The notes under the pieces were generated by a model. That model did not search any database, was not told where the DNA came from, and was given only the letters and a program-made list of their open reading frames with translations. A DNA stretch of 59,768 nucleotides from Pyrinomonadaceae bacterium MAG19_C2-C3 (lineage in GTDB: Bacteria > Acidobacteriota > Blastocatellia > Pyrinomonadales > Pyrinomonadaceae): positions 1 to 59,768 of the forward strand of contig JANDLT010000030.1 of the NCBI GenBank assembly GCA_024330265.1, written 5' to 3'. This document shows, in pieces, positions 26,229 through 37,641 of this stretch (its first letter is position 1; every line of letters begins with the position of its first letter). Both the position numbers and the translations under genes were made by a program.

Positions 26229-27758
26229 ATGAGCGATAAATCATCGCCGCCCGAAGCGATTCACATAAAAGATTTTTCCACACACGGCAACTTTCCGGTT
26301 GACTACCATGACCTTCATGCGTTGAGCGCGGAAGTTGTCGGGTTGTTCTACGCTCAAGCGACGACGGCGGATGAGCTTAAAACCGATGCCGGTATTTGCC
26401 TCGCGTTTTCCGCTATCCTGCAACGCTACTGGCACTTATGTTCCATCGTCACGCTGCTGGAAGATGAAAGCGGGGCGTGGCGCGAAATCGGGATTCACGC
26501 CGACCATCACATAGACAAAACGAAAGCGATTCGCACCGCGCATCTGCTCGCGGTGTGCGTCAGTCAACAAGGCAAAGAGTGTCAGTTATGGCTAAACGAG
26601 AATTACGAAGTCGAACCAGACGCCGTGACGAACACGGGCGAGCCAACTCAAACAGAGACAAGCGATGAGGACTCATCTCATACCGCATCATCACAAGTTC
26701 CGTTATCACAATCTTCAACATCAAACGCATCACCCGCCGAAGTCGAAGAAGCGCGGGCGGCATTTAAGATACTGGGCGTGCGCGCCGGAATCGCCGTCCC
26801 GATTCACGCGCGTGGTCACTTCGTCGGGGCGTTCATCGCAATGTGCGCGAAGCCGGAAGACTTGCGCGAAGCCGTCGCCGGAATACGCTTCATCGCCGCT
26901 CCAATCGTCATCGCATTGAGCAACGCCAAGCACGCCGAAGCGATGAACAAACAGCAATCCCACATCGCGCGTCTCGTCGAAGATTTGCGCGAACACAGTA
27001 CGCGACTCGAAGACGCGAACCGCGAATTGCAACGTGTCGCGCGGTATCGTTCGATGTTTCTCGCGCGCATGTCGCACGAACTTCGCACGCCGCTGACTTC
27101 GATTTTAGGTTTTTGCGAAATACTTCTTGACCAAGAAACCCTGACCGCCCCGCAACGCCGCTTCTGCGAAAAAATTCAATCTTCCGGTTTGCAACAACAG
27201 GAAAGCCTCAACCAACTCGTTGACCTCTCGCGCCTCGAAGCTGGGCAATCGGAGCTTTTCCTGCACGAGTTTTCTTTGCGCGAAATGCTCCGCGAAGTGT
27301 GCGACTCACTCGCGCGTCAGGCAAAAAAACTCGATGTCACGATTGAGTGTGCGATAAACGGCGACCACTCGACCATCGTTTCCGATGAAGGTAAATTGCG
27401 CCGGGTCGTCTATAACTTTCTCGCTTTTGCCATCAGCCGCAGCCCTGCGGGAACGCGGGTTGCGATAGCTTCCGAACAATTTTCCGCGACGCACTTCCGC
27501 ATCTCTGTTAGCGACGGCGGCGAACACTTGACCGATGCGGAGAGCATCTTCGAGACGTTTGAAGCGATGTCGAAAGCCGAACGCGGTTCGACGCTCAATG
27601 AACTCGGACTCGTCATCGCGCATCGCTTGATTAATGTCTTAGGCGGCACGGTCGAACTCACAGACCTCAAACCGCGCGGGCTTCAAGTCAAACTTGAGTT
27701 CGCCCCAAACTTCCACCACGACGCCGATGAATCTGAACATGATTCCTTCACGTCTTAA
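26229..27758 (+). CDS. GAF-domain histidine kinase-like protein
   Basis: 509 residues. A GAF-like domain spans ~20-235 with a Ser/Thr-rich insertion around 140-170. A coiled coil (250-275) leads to the DHp H-box FLARMSHELRTPLTSILGF (His near 285), and a HATPase domain. That domain is altered: N-box YNFLAFAISRS, G1 DGG, and no clear G2 GTGLGL (here GSTLNELGLVIA). It may bind ATP poorly. No receiver domain or response regulator is adjacent. It overlaps the next gene by ~30 bases. Confidence 0.82.
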   Translation: MSDKSSPPEAIHIKDFSTHGNFPVDYHDLHALSAEVVGLFYAQATTADELKTDAGICLAFSAILQRYWHLCSIVTLLEDESGAWREIGIHADHHIDKTKAIRTAHLLAVCVSQQGKECQLWLNENYEVEPDAVTNTGEPTQTETSDEDSSHTASSQVPLSQSSTSNASPAEVEEARAAFKILGVRAGIAVPIHARGHFVGAFIAMCAKPEDLREAVAGIRFIAAPIVIALSNAKHAEAMNKQQSHIARLVEDLREHSTRLEDANRELQRVARYRSMFLARMSHELRTPLTSILGFCEILLDQETLTAPQRRFCEKIQSSGLQQQESLNQLVDLSRLEAGQSELFLHEFSLREMLREVCDSLARQAKKLDVTIECAINGDHSTIVSDEGKLRRVVYNFLAFAISRSPAGTRVAIASEQFSATHFRISVSDGGEHLTDAESIFETFEAMSKAERGSTLNELGLVIAHRLINVLGGTVELTDLKPRGLQVKLEFAPNFHHDADESEHDSFTS

Positions 27759-28257
27759 ACTTTCGCGCCTCAAAAACTCCTTGCTTCAACTGGGTCAAGC
27801 CGTGCTTTACGATTGGACGCTTGCTGGACAGCGCGTGCGCCTGTGGAAGCCCGTCGGTGAATCTTACGAACACGTCTTGATGAAAGCACTCGCTTATACG
27901 ATGTACGTCCGCGAATACCCCGACCTTCGCATAGAGCATCCCGTCGGCTTGCGCTATAAACCCGACCTCGTATCGCGTGACGAACACGGACGCTTCCGCT
28001 TCTGGGGTGAATGCGGCACGATTGCGATTCGCAAAATCAAGTGGCTCTTAAAACATGCCCGCGTCGAGCGTCTCGTCATCTTCAAAATCTACGGCGCACC
28101 CGCCTTCGCCCAAGACCTTCGCGCCGAACTCGAACCGCGCTATCGCACCCCGCACCGCGTCACCATCATCAACTTCACGCCCGAAATCATCGAACACGCC
28201 ACGACCCCTGACATCGCGGAAGTCCCGCCGGAATGGTACACGCGAATCGGCATTTAA
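27727..28257 (+). CDS. YaeQ-like PD-(D/E)XK-fold protein
   Basis: About 176 residues (starts at 27727 or 27739; both overlap the kinase stop). HPVGLRYKPDLVSRDEHG followed by FRFWGECG is the pattern of a PD-(D/E)xK active site in YaeQ proteins, and the N-terminal part has the two-helix YaeQ-like layout. E. coli YaeQ is a weakly characterised nuclease-fold protein. The remaining C-terminus is divergent, so the family call is moderate. No signal peptide. A terminator follows the stop. Confidence 0.6.
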   Translation: MNLNMIPSRLKLSRLKNSLLQLGQAVLYDWTLAGQRVRLWKPVGESYEHVLMKALAYTMYVREYPDLRIEHPVGLRYKPDLVSRDEHGRFRFWGECGTIAIRKIKWLLKHARVERLVIFKIYGAPAFAQDLRAELEPRYRTPHRVTIINFTPEIIEHATTPDIAEVPPEWYTRIGI

Positions 28258-28270
28258 CTCGCCCAATAGA

Positions 28271-28304
28271 AAACGCCCGCAAGCTTGATAACTTGCGGGC
28301 GTTT
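28271..28304 (+). terminator. Intrinsic terminator after the YaeQ-like gene
   Basis: A perfect 13-bp stem (AAACGCCCGCAAG and complement) with an 8-base loop, ending in TTT, between converging genes. Confidence 0.85.
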
Positions 28305-28331
28305 CTAATTTGTCTTTGAAGACTTCGATAC

Positions 28332-29411
28332 TTACGGCGCGCTTCTTAGAAATACGTCGTAAGCCCACTTGCCGACCTTCTTGTTTTGTGCATTTCGCAC
28401 CTTCGCCCGATACCGGAACTCATTGCCGTGTGCGTCCACGAACTTCGATTCTTTGTAGTTGAGTTCAAGTGTCGCCACATTCAGCGCGGACAAAGTATGT
28501 AGCTCGCCCGCTTCCGAGATGCCGTTGTGATTGGCGTCTTGCCACAACCTTAACGAAGAAAAGATAGCATCACGATTGTCAATCACGCCGTCAGAGTTTC
28601 CGCCGTTCTCCGCTTTGTCATACTCGGCAAGCGCAAGGAAGCCGTGCCGTTCGCTTGATGGCGGTTGTGGTGTGAAGTTGCCGAAGAGTTCCGCCCCGTT
28701 ATCAATCGTGTTGTTGCCGTTTCTGTCCAGCACTAACCACGCATCATCGGAATCGGCAGCACTCCATGACGACCGGTGTTTGACCGTATCGCCGTTGAAG
28801 TCGAAATCAACGCCGTTTGCGGCATCCGTCAGGTTAAACCCGTTACCCAGTACGTCAATGATGATGGGCGTTTGGATGCAACAGGCATTCATCAGATTGG
28901 TTGTCACCTCATCGGAGAGCGTCACATCGTCTGCTCTGCCGCCAGCATAAGCATTGACGACTCCCCCGCCCCCACAGCTTGGGATACACTCGTAGCCGCC
29001 ACCGCCCGCGATAACAGGAGGACAATCGGGGTCGTCGGCGTCCCTTCTGCCATCGCCGTCATTGTCAATGGAGTCACCGCAATTACCGTAATCTCGTCCC
29101 TCTGGAGTCGGCGGACAACACTTAGCTCCTCCGGTTGGACCGGTCACGCCAACGTACACAGTGCCAAAGGGACACCCTTCCGGGAATGGATAAGGCTGAC
29201 AAGGATCGGGCGTCAGCGTTGGGGTAGGTGTCGGCGTTGGTGTCGCTCCCGGACAGTCATACGAGTTGATATGATCAATTTGTGCATTTTGACAGTTGAG
29301 AACTGAGCCGCAGCTAAAAGTAAAGAACCGTGCGCGTTTGCACGGTTCAGTGTTTTTATACCGCCATTTGGGAGTTTTGAGGACAAGCAGGATCGAAATT
29401 ATTACAAACAT
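28332..29411 (-). CDS. Secreted/surface-type protein with Ca-binding-like Asp/Gly repeats and a Pro-Thr linker, unclear start
   Basis: Up to 359 residues. The apparent N-terminus ([12 protein letters not shown]) has no good signal peptide and its first ~35 codons overlap the previous gene and a hairpin. After a [12 protein letters not shown] linker comes a Cys/Gly-rich region ([16 protein letters not shown]), then a conserved module known in secreted acidobacterial proteins: [79 protein letters not shown]. The Asp/Asn-Gly motifs are dockerin/EF-hand-like. The true start is unresolved. Confidence 0.65.
   Translation of the reverse strand: MFVIISILLVLKTPKWRYKNTEPCKRARFFTFSCGSVLNCQNAQIDHINSYDCPGATPTPTPTPTLTPDPCQPYPFPEGCPFGTVYVGVTGPTGGAKCCPPTPEGRDYGNCGDSIDNDGDGRRDADDPDCPPVIAGGGGYECIPSCGGGGVVNAYAGGRADDVTLSDEVTTNLMNACCIQTPIIIDVLGNGFNLTDAANGVDFDFNGDTVKHRSSWSAADSDDAWLVLDRNGNNTIDNGAELFGNFTPQPPSSERHGFLALAEYDKAENGGNSDGVIDNRDAIFSSLRLWQDANHNGISEAGELHTLSALNVATLELNYKESKFVDAHGNEFRYRAKVRNAQNKKVGKWAYDVFLRSAP
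29325..29348 (-). terminator. Hairpin after the first secreted-protein gene
   Basis: On the minus strand GAACCGTGC and GCACGGTTC pair around a short loop, followed by TTTACTTTT. It lies just past the stop of the 29356-30201 gene but inside the reading frame of the next gene, which raises doubt about that frame's start. Confidence 0.5.
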
Positions 29412-30201
29412 CCTCTAATTCTCCGAAAAACCATTGTTGACAGTTCCCATTGCCGCAACCGTTTTGAGCGGTGGCGGCAATGGGAGCAGTGAACATAGAA
29501 GTGAGTGAAAATTGATAGCTTATCTTTTGAAAGAATGACTGACTCGGTGGCTGAGTCAAGTCGGGCTGCCGGGTAGCCGGTCGAGACGGGGTTATCTCCA
29601 TGCCTCTATAATCCCTTTTTTCACCTCCGATAAAGCCCGTACCGTCACCGAAGCTGATAACACCGAACCAAATCTCAATATTATCGGCAGCCTCTTTAGG
29701 CAAGCTCCTCCGCTTCTTTATACTTTCAAGTCCATCCCCCCATACTTTGAAAATGGTGAACGTGGATGTTTCGCCGGGCTTGATAACGGGTAGGTCTTCA
29801 TCGGTAGCGATCTGTGCGACATCATTCAATCTTGACGAACCATACCGGTCAATGAATCCGGTCACATCGCCACCCTCTGCCGGGATGTCTAAAAACTCGA
29901 AACTTATGGTAAGAAAGTAAATCGGTTTGTCCGATGTATTCTCGACTTCGATTTCGAGCGTGCGAAACCAGTCATCTTCTTCACTATCAACATTCTTAAT
30001 CTTCTTAATGGTTATAGGTATGCCGTCGAACAGACGATGTTTAAGTTTCCTCTTCTCCCCAAACTCCTTGAATTTCTTTTCTTTTTGATTACCGTTTTGC
30101 GTCGCGCTTGAGGAAGTCAGAAAGCCGCACGTCAAGACGACGGCAACAGTTACCAGCACAACCAACGGCAGCAGTCTTTCACGCCTAGAGAATTGTTTCA
30201 T
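29356..30201 (-). CDS. Secreted hypothetical protein
   Basis: 281 residues. A basic N-terminus and hydrophobic segment ([21 protein letters not shown]) are a signal peptide or anchor. The rest has a beta-sandwich-like section ([20 protein letters not shown]) and a tail with Cys pairs ([20 protein letters not shown]). I recognise the Cys-tail as recurring in acidobacterial secreted proteins but not its function. It forms a pair with the next gene. Confidence 0.7.
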   Translation of the reverse strand: MKQFSRRERLLPLVVLVTVAVVLTCGFLTSSSATQNGNQKEKKFKEFGEKRKLKHRLFDGIPITIKKIKNVDSEEDDWFRTLEIEVENTSDKPIYFLTISFEFLDIPAEGGDVTGFIDRYGSSRLNDVAQIATDEDLPVIKPGETSTFTIFKVWGDGLESIKKRRSLPKEAADNIEIWFGVISFGDGTGFIGGEKRDYRGMEITPSRPATRQPDLTQPPSQSFFQKISYQFSLTSMFTAPIAATAQNGCGNGNCQQWFFGELEDVCNNFDPACPQNSQMAV

Positions 30202-30453
30202 CTTGGTTTCCTTTGCAAATTACGAATCGTTGCAAGTCAGGCTAACGCGGTGAGATTGTTAGCTAAGATAATGGGGCATGACACTTTTGTGTTCTGGGTC
30301 ATATAACACCTTCATGGAAGTTTGAGTCAACGTAAATCTTCACCGCATCCCGTTAGCAACATCGTTGCCCAATCCGCATCGCTTCGTTATCATCGAAACT
30401 ACCGTCGAACCAATCACTGCTTTTTACGTTCAAGCCACACTTGTATAACCCTG

Positions 30454-31875
30454 ATGGAGTTCACACGCTTTGACCGTTATGTCGAACGCCACGCTGCCGA
30501 GTTCATCCGGCGGCTTCAAGCGTTGTGCCGGATGCCGTCAATCGCGGCGCGCGGAACGGGTGTGCGCGCGGTCGCCGGAATGGTCGAGGAGTTGATGCAG
30601 CGCACGGGCGGCGGGACGCGGGTGTTTGAGTACGGCGGCGGGTTTCCGATTCTCTACGGCGAGTTCGGGGCGGGCAGTCATTGCTTTATCGTCTATGGAC
30701 ATTACGACGTGCAGCCCGTCGAAGAACTCAGCGAATGGACGACGGGACCTTTCGCGGCGCACATCGCGGACGGCAAGTTGCGCGCACGCGGGGCGGCGAA
30801 CAGCAAAGGCGATTTAGTCGCGCGCCTCGCCGCGATTGAAGCGTATCAAAAGACGTTCGGCAAACTTCCCGTGTGCCTTCGTTATATCGTCGAAGGCGAA
30901 GACGGTTTGGGCAGTCCGAGTCTGTGTCGTTTCGCGGCGGAAGAATCGGAGTTGTTGTGCGCCGACGGTTGTATATGGGATGACGGGTATCGTGATACGC
31001 GCGAGAGGCTCATCACGAGTCTCGGTTTCAAAGGCATTTTGTTCGCGGAACTTCGCGCGCACGGAGCGCGCACCGACGTTCATTCCAAGTGGGGCGGCAT
31101 CGTCCCGAACCCGGCGTGGCGACTCATTCACGCGCTCGAAACGATTCAATCTCCAAACGGTGTCATCACGATTGACGGTTGGGGTGAGCATATCGCCGTC
31201 GCTTCGTCGGAAGACAAGGAAGCGTTGCGCCTTCTCGAACTCGATGAAGCCGCCCTCAAACATGAATTTAGAATCAAGTCTTTTTCGCGCGAACTGACGG
31301 GGCGCGCCCTCGCCCGCGAATACGTTTTAGGTGCGACATGCACCATCAGTGCTTTGACTGCCGGATACGCGGAAGCGGGAGTTAAAACCGTCATCCCCGC
31401 GAGCGCGACGGCGCGGCTTGATTTTCGGCTTGTCCCTAACTTAGCTCCTGCGCGCGTCGTCGAACTGCTTCGCGCGCACCTTGACCATCGCGGCTATAAC
31501 GACATCGAACTTAAACAAATCATCGCCGCGCCTTACGTCAAATCATCGGCGCGCTCGTTCGTCGCGCAAGCCGCGAGCGCGGCGGCGATGGCAGTTTATG
31601 GCGCGCCTTCGGTCGTCTATCCGCTTGACCCGGCGAGCGGCGCGGTCGGTGTCGTGTGCTGCGGAGCATCGGGCGAAGCGGAAGAACCGATGCCGGTCGT
31701 GTCGTTCGGCGTTTCTCATGCCGCGTCGAACCCGCACGCTCCTGATGAAAACATTCGCATCGAAGATTTCATTGACGGCATCAAGTATTTCGGGCGCGTG
31801 ATTCACAATCTCGGAAGCTTAACCGAAGCCCGTCCGCCGGAACGACGCAAGCGCGTCATACCCGTTAAAACATGA
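30454..31875 (+). CDS. M20-family metallopeptidase (dipeptidase-like), altered metal site
   Basis: 473 residues from ATG 30454. M20 motifs: GHYDVQP (His, Asp ligands), EGEDGLGS with catalytic Glu, HSKWGG, and a C-terminal NPHAPDE. But the usual bridging-Asp motif RGxxDDKG reads RGAANSKG, so the bridging Asp is Asn, and the second Glu of EE is Asp. Activity may be reduced or specialised, or the protein may not be a peptidase. Homologues are usually annotated as dipeptidases or succinyl-diaminopimelate desuccinylase-like. Confidence 0.82.
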   Translation: MEFTRFDRYVERHAAEFIRRLQALCRMPSIAARGTGVRAVAGMVEELMQRTGGGTRVFEYGGGFPILYGEFGAGSHCFIVYGHYDVQPVEELSEWTTGPFAAHIADGKLRARGAANSKGDLVARLAAIEAYQKTFGKLPVCLRYIVEGEDGLGSPSLCRFAAEESELLCADGCIWDDGYRDTRERLITSLGFKGILFAELRAHGARTDVHSKWGGIVPNPAWRLIHALETIQSPNGVITIDGWGEHIAVASSEDKEALRLLELDEAALKHEFRIKSFSRELTGRALAREYVLGATCTISALTAGYAEAGVKTVIPASATARLDFRLVPNLAPARVVELLRAHLDHRGYNDIELKQIIAAPYVKSSARSFVAQAASAAAMAVYGAPSVVYPLDPASGAVGVVCCGASGEAEEPMPVVSFGVSHAASNPHAPDENIRIEDFIDGIKYFGRVIHNLGSLTEARPPERRKRVIPVKT

Positions 31876-31882
31876 CCCTTTT

Positions 31883-34095
<2,213 letters not shown>

Positions 34096-34123
34096 TCTCC
34101 GGCTTGCTGTATCCTTAAAACCT

Positions 34124-34570
34124 ATGAGTACAAACAATTCAAACAACAATCTCAAACTCGCGTACACGATTCTATGCGACGACGTGCGCCTCGAAGTCGG
34201 GAACAAGCTTTCTCTAATGGGCGTGTTTCAAAACATCATGGTGCAGCAAGTTCCCGTCTCGCTCATCAAGTTCGCGGTCGTCAGTCACTGGCAGGGCGGC
34301 GATGGTGGGACGCACCTCTCCGAAGTCCGTATCCTCAATGACGACCGCACGCAACCCATCGTCGTTTCGCAACCGACGCGCTTTGAAGTCACCGAAGGCG
34401 GCTTTGCCGATAACATCAGCTTCTTCGTCAACGTCACGTTTCCCGCGCCTGGTCGCTACTGGATACAGACGTTGGTTGACTCAAGTTTGTTTGATGAATT
34501 TCCGTTGATGATTGTCGAAGCGGGCAATGTGATGGGAGTTCCGACGGGTGAATCGGAAACGGTGAACTGA
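34124..34570 (+). CDS. DUF6941-type hypothetical protein
   Basis: 148 residues. The opening (AYTILCDDVRLEVGNKLSLMGVFQNIM) and beta-rich remainder match the conserved hypothetical family DUF6941 as I recall it. Beta-sandwich-like, no membrane segment. Function unknown. Confidence 0.6.
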   Translation: MSTNNSNNNLKLAYTILCDDVRLEVGNKLSLMGVFQNIMVQQVPVSLIKFAVVSHWQGGDGGTHLSEVRILNDDRTQPIVVSQPTRFEVTEGGFADNISFFVNVTFPAPGRYWIQTLVDSSLFDEFPLMIVEAGNVMGVPTGESETVN

Positions 34571-34603
34571 AAACGAAAGCGGTGTTTCGTTCAAGACATG
34601 AGG

Positions 34604-35404
34604 CTAGACTTGAACGGTTGGCAAGGTTAAAGCGTTAACTCTATCGTGCAACAGTGCTGCCACTTGAACCGCAAGGACGGCTTCGACCTCGCGTGCTATA
34701 ACTGTGTGTCCATATAGACTAAATTTATGGTCATTACGCAAAAACACCTCGCTGCTGTGTTCATGTAATGCTTCCTGTGCGTTGATTACGGGAACGTCCA
34801 GCCGCTCACCTAGTCCGAGTACCATCTGATTAACAGACGACCAAAGTTTTGGCGATTGAAGCTTAGAAATAGTCTTCGTATCTTCATTGAACCCGCCGGG
34901 ACCCAACAGAACGACGCGGCAAGGATTTGCGCGGCACTGGTTGATTCCCTGTTCGAGCAAGCGTTCGTACTCGTCAAGCTGAATCGGTGGGTGTATCACT
35001 TGCGGAGCCAAGCCTTTCGTCTTAGCAAGCAACTTCACAAATTTTGATTCGCTTCTAAGCTTTGCGTCAACCTCTGCCATAAATGAACGGGCTATGACAA
35101 AAATCTCCGGCGCAAGTTCATAAAGAATACCCGCCCTCCAACTGGTAGCCGCATGTGTTGCGAGCGCGGCAATTACAACTATATCGGGCTTAAATGTTGC
35201 GATTCCAAATCTTAAAAGTGCCTTTAACCCTTTCGGGTGGCGGAGCATTTTAAGTTCAGAGATGAAATTAAGCTCAGGAAAGCGTGTCCTCAGTGCCACA
35301 CTAGCCACATTAGGATAAGTAGCCGATGCAGTAACGCCTGAGTAACCCGACTGTAAGCAGGTTCCAAGGAAAAGTATCTTCACGTCTCTTGGCACAACGT
35401 CCAT
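34604..35404 (-). CDS. SGNH-hydrolase-like protein of atypical composition
   Basis: 266 residues. ILFLGTCLQSGYSGV has the position and form of a block I (GDS-like) motif with Cys replacing Ser, and DHKFSLYGH near the C-terminus suggests the block V Asp-His. No full GDSL motif is seen, so the call is tentative. Base use differs from neighbours (fewer GCG/CGC-rich codons), consistent with acquisition. It lies directly downstream of tRNA-Leu. Confidence 0.5.
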   Translation of the reverse strand: MDVVPRDVKILFLGTCLQSGYSGVTASATYPNVASVALRTRFPELNFISELKMLRHPKGLKALLRFGIATFKPDIVVIAALATHAATSWRAGILYELAPEIFVIARSFMAEVDAKLRSESKFVKLLAKTKGLAPQVIHPPIQLDEYERLLEQGINQCRANPCRVVLLGPGGFNEDTKTISKLQSPKLWSSVNQMVLGLGERLDVPVINAQEALHEHSSEVFLRNDHKFSLYGHTVIAREVEAVLAVQVAALLHDRVNALTLPTVQV

Positions 35405-35576
35405 AGCTTTTTGTTTCTTCTGTGAACGATAGGTAATGGATAATACCGGGAGCAGTTAGGTGTCAAAACTAAAATCTTAATAGGCGATGTATTCCTAATC
35501 CGAAAGAGCGCGGGCATTAAAGCCGGCTCAAAAATTGCGGCTGCCGGTGCATTCAAATGAAAACTGCTGTAAGACG

Positions 35577-35594
35577 TGGATGAGTGGATTTGAA
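35577..35594 (-). repeat. Duplicated tRNA-Leu 3' end
   Basis: TGGATGAGTGGATTTGAA differs at two positions from CGGATGAGTGGACTTGAA at 35604-35621, inside the tRNA T arm and acceptor. The copy lies just downstream of the tRNA, 27 bases away. This is the arrangement left by integrases that use tRNA 3' ends. Confidence 0.6.
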
Positions 35595-35601
35595 ACTCGA
35601 A

Positions 35602-35685
35602 TGCGGATGAGTGGACTTGAACCACCACGGTGTCACCACCACGGGCTTCTGAGACCCGCGCGTCTGCCAATTTCGCCACATCCGC
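35602..35685 (-). tRNA. tRNA-Leu (anticodon CAG)
   Basis: On the minus strand: acceptor GCGGATG pairs with CATCCGC, the anticodon stem CGGGT/GCCCG encloses loop CTCAGAA (CAG), a long variable arm (GTGGTGACAC) as in class II tRNAs, and T arm GGTGGTTCAAGTCCACT. 84 bases, no encoded CCA. Confidence 0.93.
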
Positions 35686-35813
35686 GTGTGTGAAGGAAGC
35701 GACTATACGAACGGGTGCAAAGGAGTGTCAAGCGGGGCGGTTTGCGGGCGCGGTGAGCGGGTTGTTATAGTGCGCGAAGGTTGAAAAGACGTGTTTATGT
35801 TTGTTCCCGATTC

Positions 35814-36590
35814 ATGATGTCGCAATCTCTGTCAACGATAGAAAACAAAAGCATTGCCGTTCGTTATGCCGTATTGCGGGAACGCATCGCGGCGGCGCGG
35901 CGCAGGATTGAGCGTGATAATCGTGAGGCTGGCGAGGTGCGTTTAATCGCGGTCAGTAAAACTCACAGCGTCGAACGGGTGCGCGAAGCGATTGCCGCCG
36001 GAGCGTTCGACTTCGGTGAGAACCGCGTGCAGGAAGCCGCCGCGAAGTTTGAAATCATCGGACGTGACACTTCCCATGACGATGTTAGTAATAATGTGCG
36101 CTGGCATCTCATCGGTCACTTGCAGGCAAACAAAGCACGCCGCGCGGTCAACGTGTTCGATGTGATTCATTCGATTGATTCGGTTGAATTGGTGAAGCGT
36201 TTGGAGCGTTTGTGCATCGAAGATGGGCGCGCGGAATTGCCCGTCCTTGTACAGGTTGACTTGGGAGGCGAAGCGACGAAAACCGGAATCGGTGTTGCCG
36301 ACTTGCCGCCCTTGATTGAAGCTTGCGCGCAGTGCGAACGGATTAAACTCGTGGGGTTGATGACCTTGCCGCCCTACCTTGAGAATGTCGAGGATGTGCG
36401 CCTGTACTTTCGCCGCTTGCGTGAATTGCGCGATGAGTGGCGCGCTCGTGGGGCGTTCGCACCGTTAAGCGATTATGCGAACGGTGAACTTTCGATGGGT
36501 ATGAGCCACGATTTTGAAGTGGCGATTGAAGAAGGCGCGACGATGGTGCGTGTCGGAACGCAGTTATTCGGAGCGCGTGAACAGGTGTGA
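35814..36590 (+). CDS. YggS family pyridoxal phosphate homeostasis protein
   Basis: 258 residues from ATG 35814 (ATG 35817 also possible). Fold: PLP-binding TIM barrel with LIAVSKTHS (PLP Lys), FGENRVQEA, WHLIGHLQANKA, TGIG, and the C-terminal LSMGMSHDFEVAIEEGATMVRVGTQLFG. Binds and buffers PLP without catalysis. First of three conserved genes. Confidence 0.96.
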   Translation: MMSQSLSTIENKSIAVRYAVLRERIAAARRRIERDNREAGEVRLIAVSKTHSVERVREAIAAGAFDFGENRVQEAAAKFEIIGRDTSHDDVSNNVRWHLIGHLQANKARRAVNVFDVIHSIDSVELVKRLERLCIEDGRAELPVLVQVDLGGEATKTGIGVADLPPLIEACAQCERIKLVGLMTLPPYLENVEDVRLYFRRLRELRDEWRARGAFAPLSDYANGELSMGMSHDFEVAIEEGATMVRVGTQLFGAREQV

Positions 36591-36603
36591 AAGCTGAAGA
36601 ATT

Positions 36604-37215
36604 ATGGAAGTCTTAAATCTTATCTATCTGGTTTTTTATTACTCAATCATCGGTTTGATTGGTGGAGTAATCTTGTTGATGCTGGTGCGTGCCGTCGTCA
36701 ACTTCGCGGACTTGAATCCGTTCGGGCGATTCGCGTTGCTCGTCAGGCGGTGGAGCGAACCCGTCGTCGCGCCTGTGCGCCGCGCATTGGTAGGCTTCGG
36801 TTTCGGAGCGAACGCCGCGCCGTTTGTGGCGATATTGTTGACGATTCTGCTCGGCTATTTCGCTTTGCAGTTGGTGACGACATTGCTTAACACGCTCGCC
36901 GGAATGTTGTACGCGGGGCAGGAAGGCAAGCCCATCGCGCTCGTCGGTTATCTGTTGTTCGGAGCGTTGTCCCTGTACTCGTTGCTGATTTTCATTCGCA
37001 TCATTTTTTCATGGGGCATGGTGTCGCAGGTCAACCCTGTGATGCGACTGCTTGTGCGCGCGACCGACCCTTTGCTTGTGCCTCTGCGTCGCATCATTCC
37101 GCCGCTTGGGATGCTCGACATCTCACCGATTGTCGCGTTCATCTTGATTTGGTTATTCCAAGCGGCGATTGTCGGAACGCTGTTGCGCGGCTTGGAAACG
37201 GGTTTCTTCAGATAG
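36604..37215 (+). CDS. YggT family membrane protein
   Basis: 203 residues with two YGGT repeats: the second has the characteristic RIIFSWGMVSQVNPVMRL, DPLLVPLRRIIPPLGMLDISPIVAFI. Five or so membrane segments. Starts 13 bases after YggS. The family is associated with cell-division or envelope gene neighbourhoods; exact role unknown. Confidence 0.93.
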   Translation: MEVLNLIYLVFYYSIIGLIGGVILLMLVRAVVNFADLNPFGRFALLVRRWSEPVVAPVRRALVGFGFGANAAPFVAILLTILLGYFALQLVTTLLNTLAGMLYAGQEGKPIALVGYLLFGALSLYSLLIFIRIIFSWGMVSQVNPVMRLLVRATDPLLVPLRRIIPPLGMLDISPIVAFILIWLFQAAIVGTLLRGLETGFFR

Positions 37216-37253
37216 GCTTCCGTACTGTTTCATCACGAAAGACGGCGCACAAG

Positions 37254-37571
37254 ATGATTGAGATGCGCGCGGCGAAAGGTGCGATAAGCTTTGCGGTGCG
37301 CGTTGTGCCGCGTGCGAGTCGCAGTGAAATCGCGGGTGAGCATGGCGGGCGATTGCGTGTGCGCCTTTGCGCCGCGCCCGTCGAAGGTGCGGCGAATACG
37401 GAATTGATAAAGACCTTAGCGAAAGCATTCGGTGTCGCCATTTCGCACGTCAACATCATCGGCGGGCTGTCGTCAAAACAGAAACGTGTCTCCATCGTCG
37501 GCATCAATCCGATGCACGCCGCCGAAGTGTTGAGCCGATTTAGTGAAGCTGATGTGGGCGTCGAAAGCTGA
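37254..37571 (+). CDS. DUF167 (YggU) family protein
   Basis: 105 residues from ATG 37254. DUF167 pattern: VVPRASRSEIAGEHGGRLRVR, APVEGAANTELIKTLAK. Small alpha/beta protein of unknown role. Starts 38 bases after YggT; the trio YggS-YggT-YggU is a conserved bacterial set. Confidence 0.92.
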   Translation: MIEMRAAKGAISFAVRVVPRASRSEIAGEHGGRLRVRLCAAPVEGAANTELIKTLAKAFGVAISHVNIIGGLSSKQKRVSIVGINPMHAAEVLSRFSEADVGVES

Positions 37572-37641
37572 TTTGCCCGTCGCAAAAATCGCGTGCTATA
37601 TTCGCCGCCCAACCGTTCAGCCTTAATGGAGATAAAACTAA

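Noticed and set aside
35781..37571. YggS-YggT-YggU block as a novel system
   Set aside because: This is an ordinary, widely conserved gene set.
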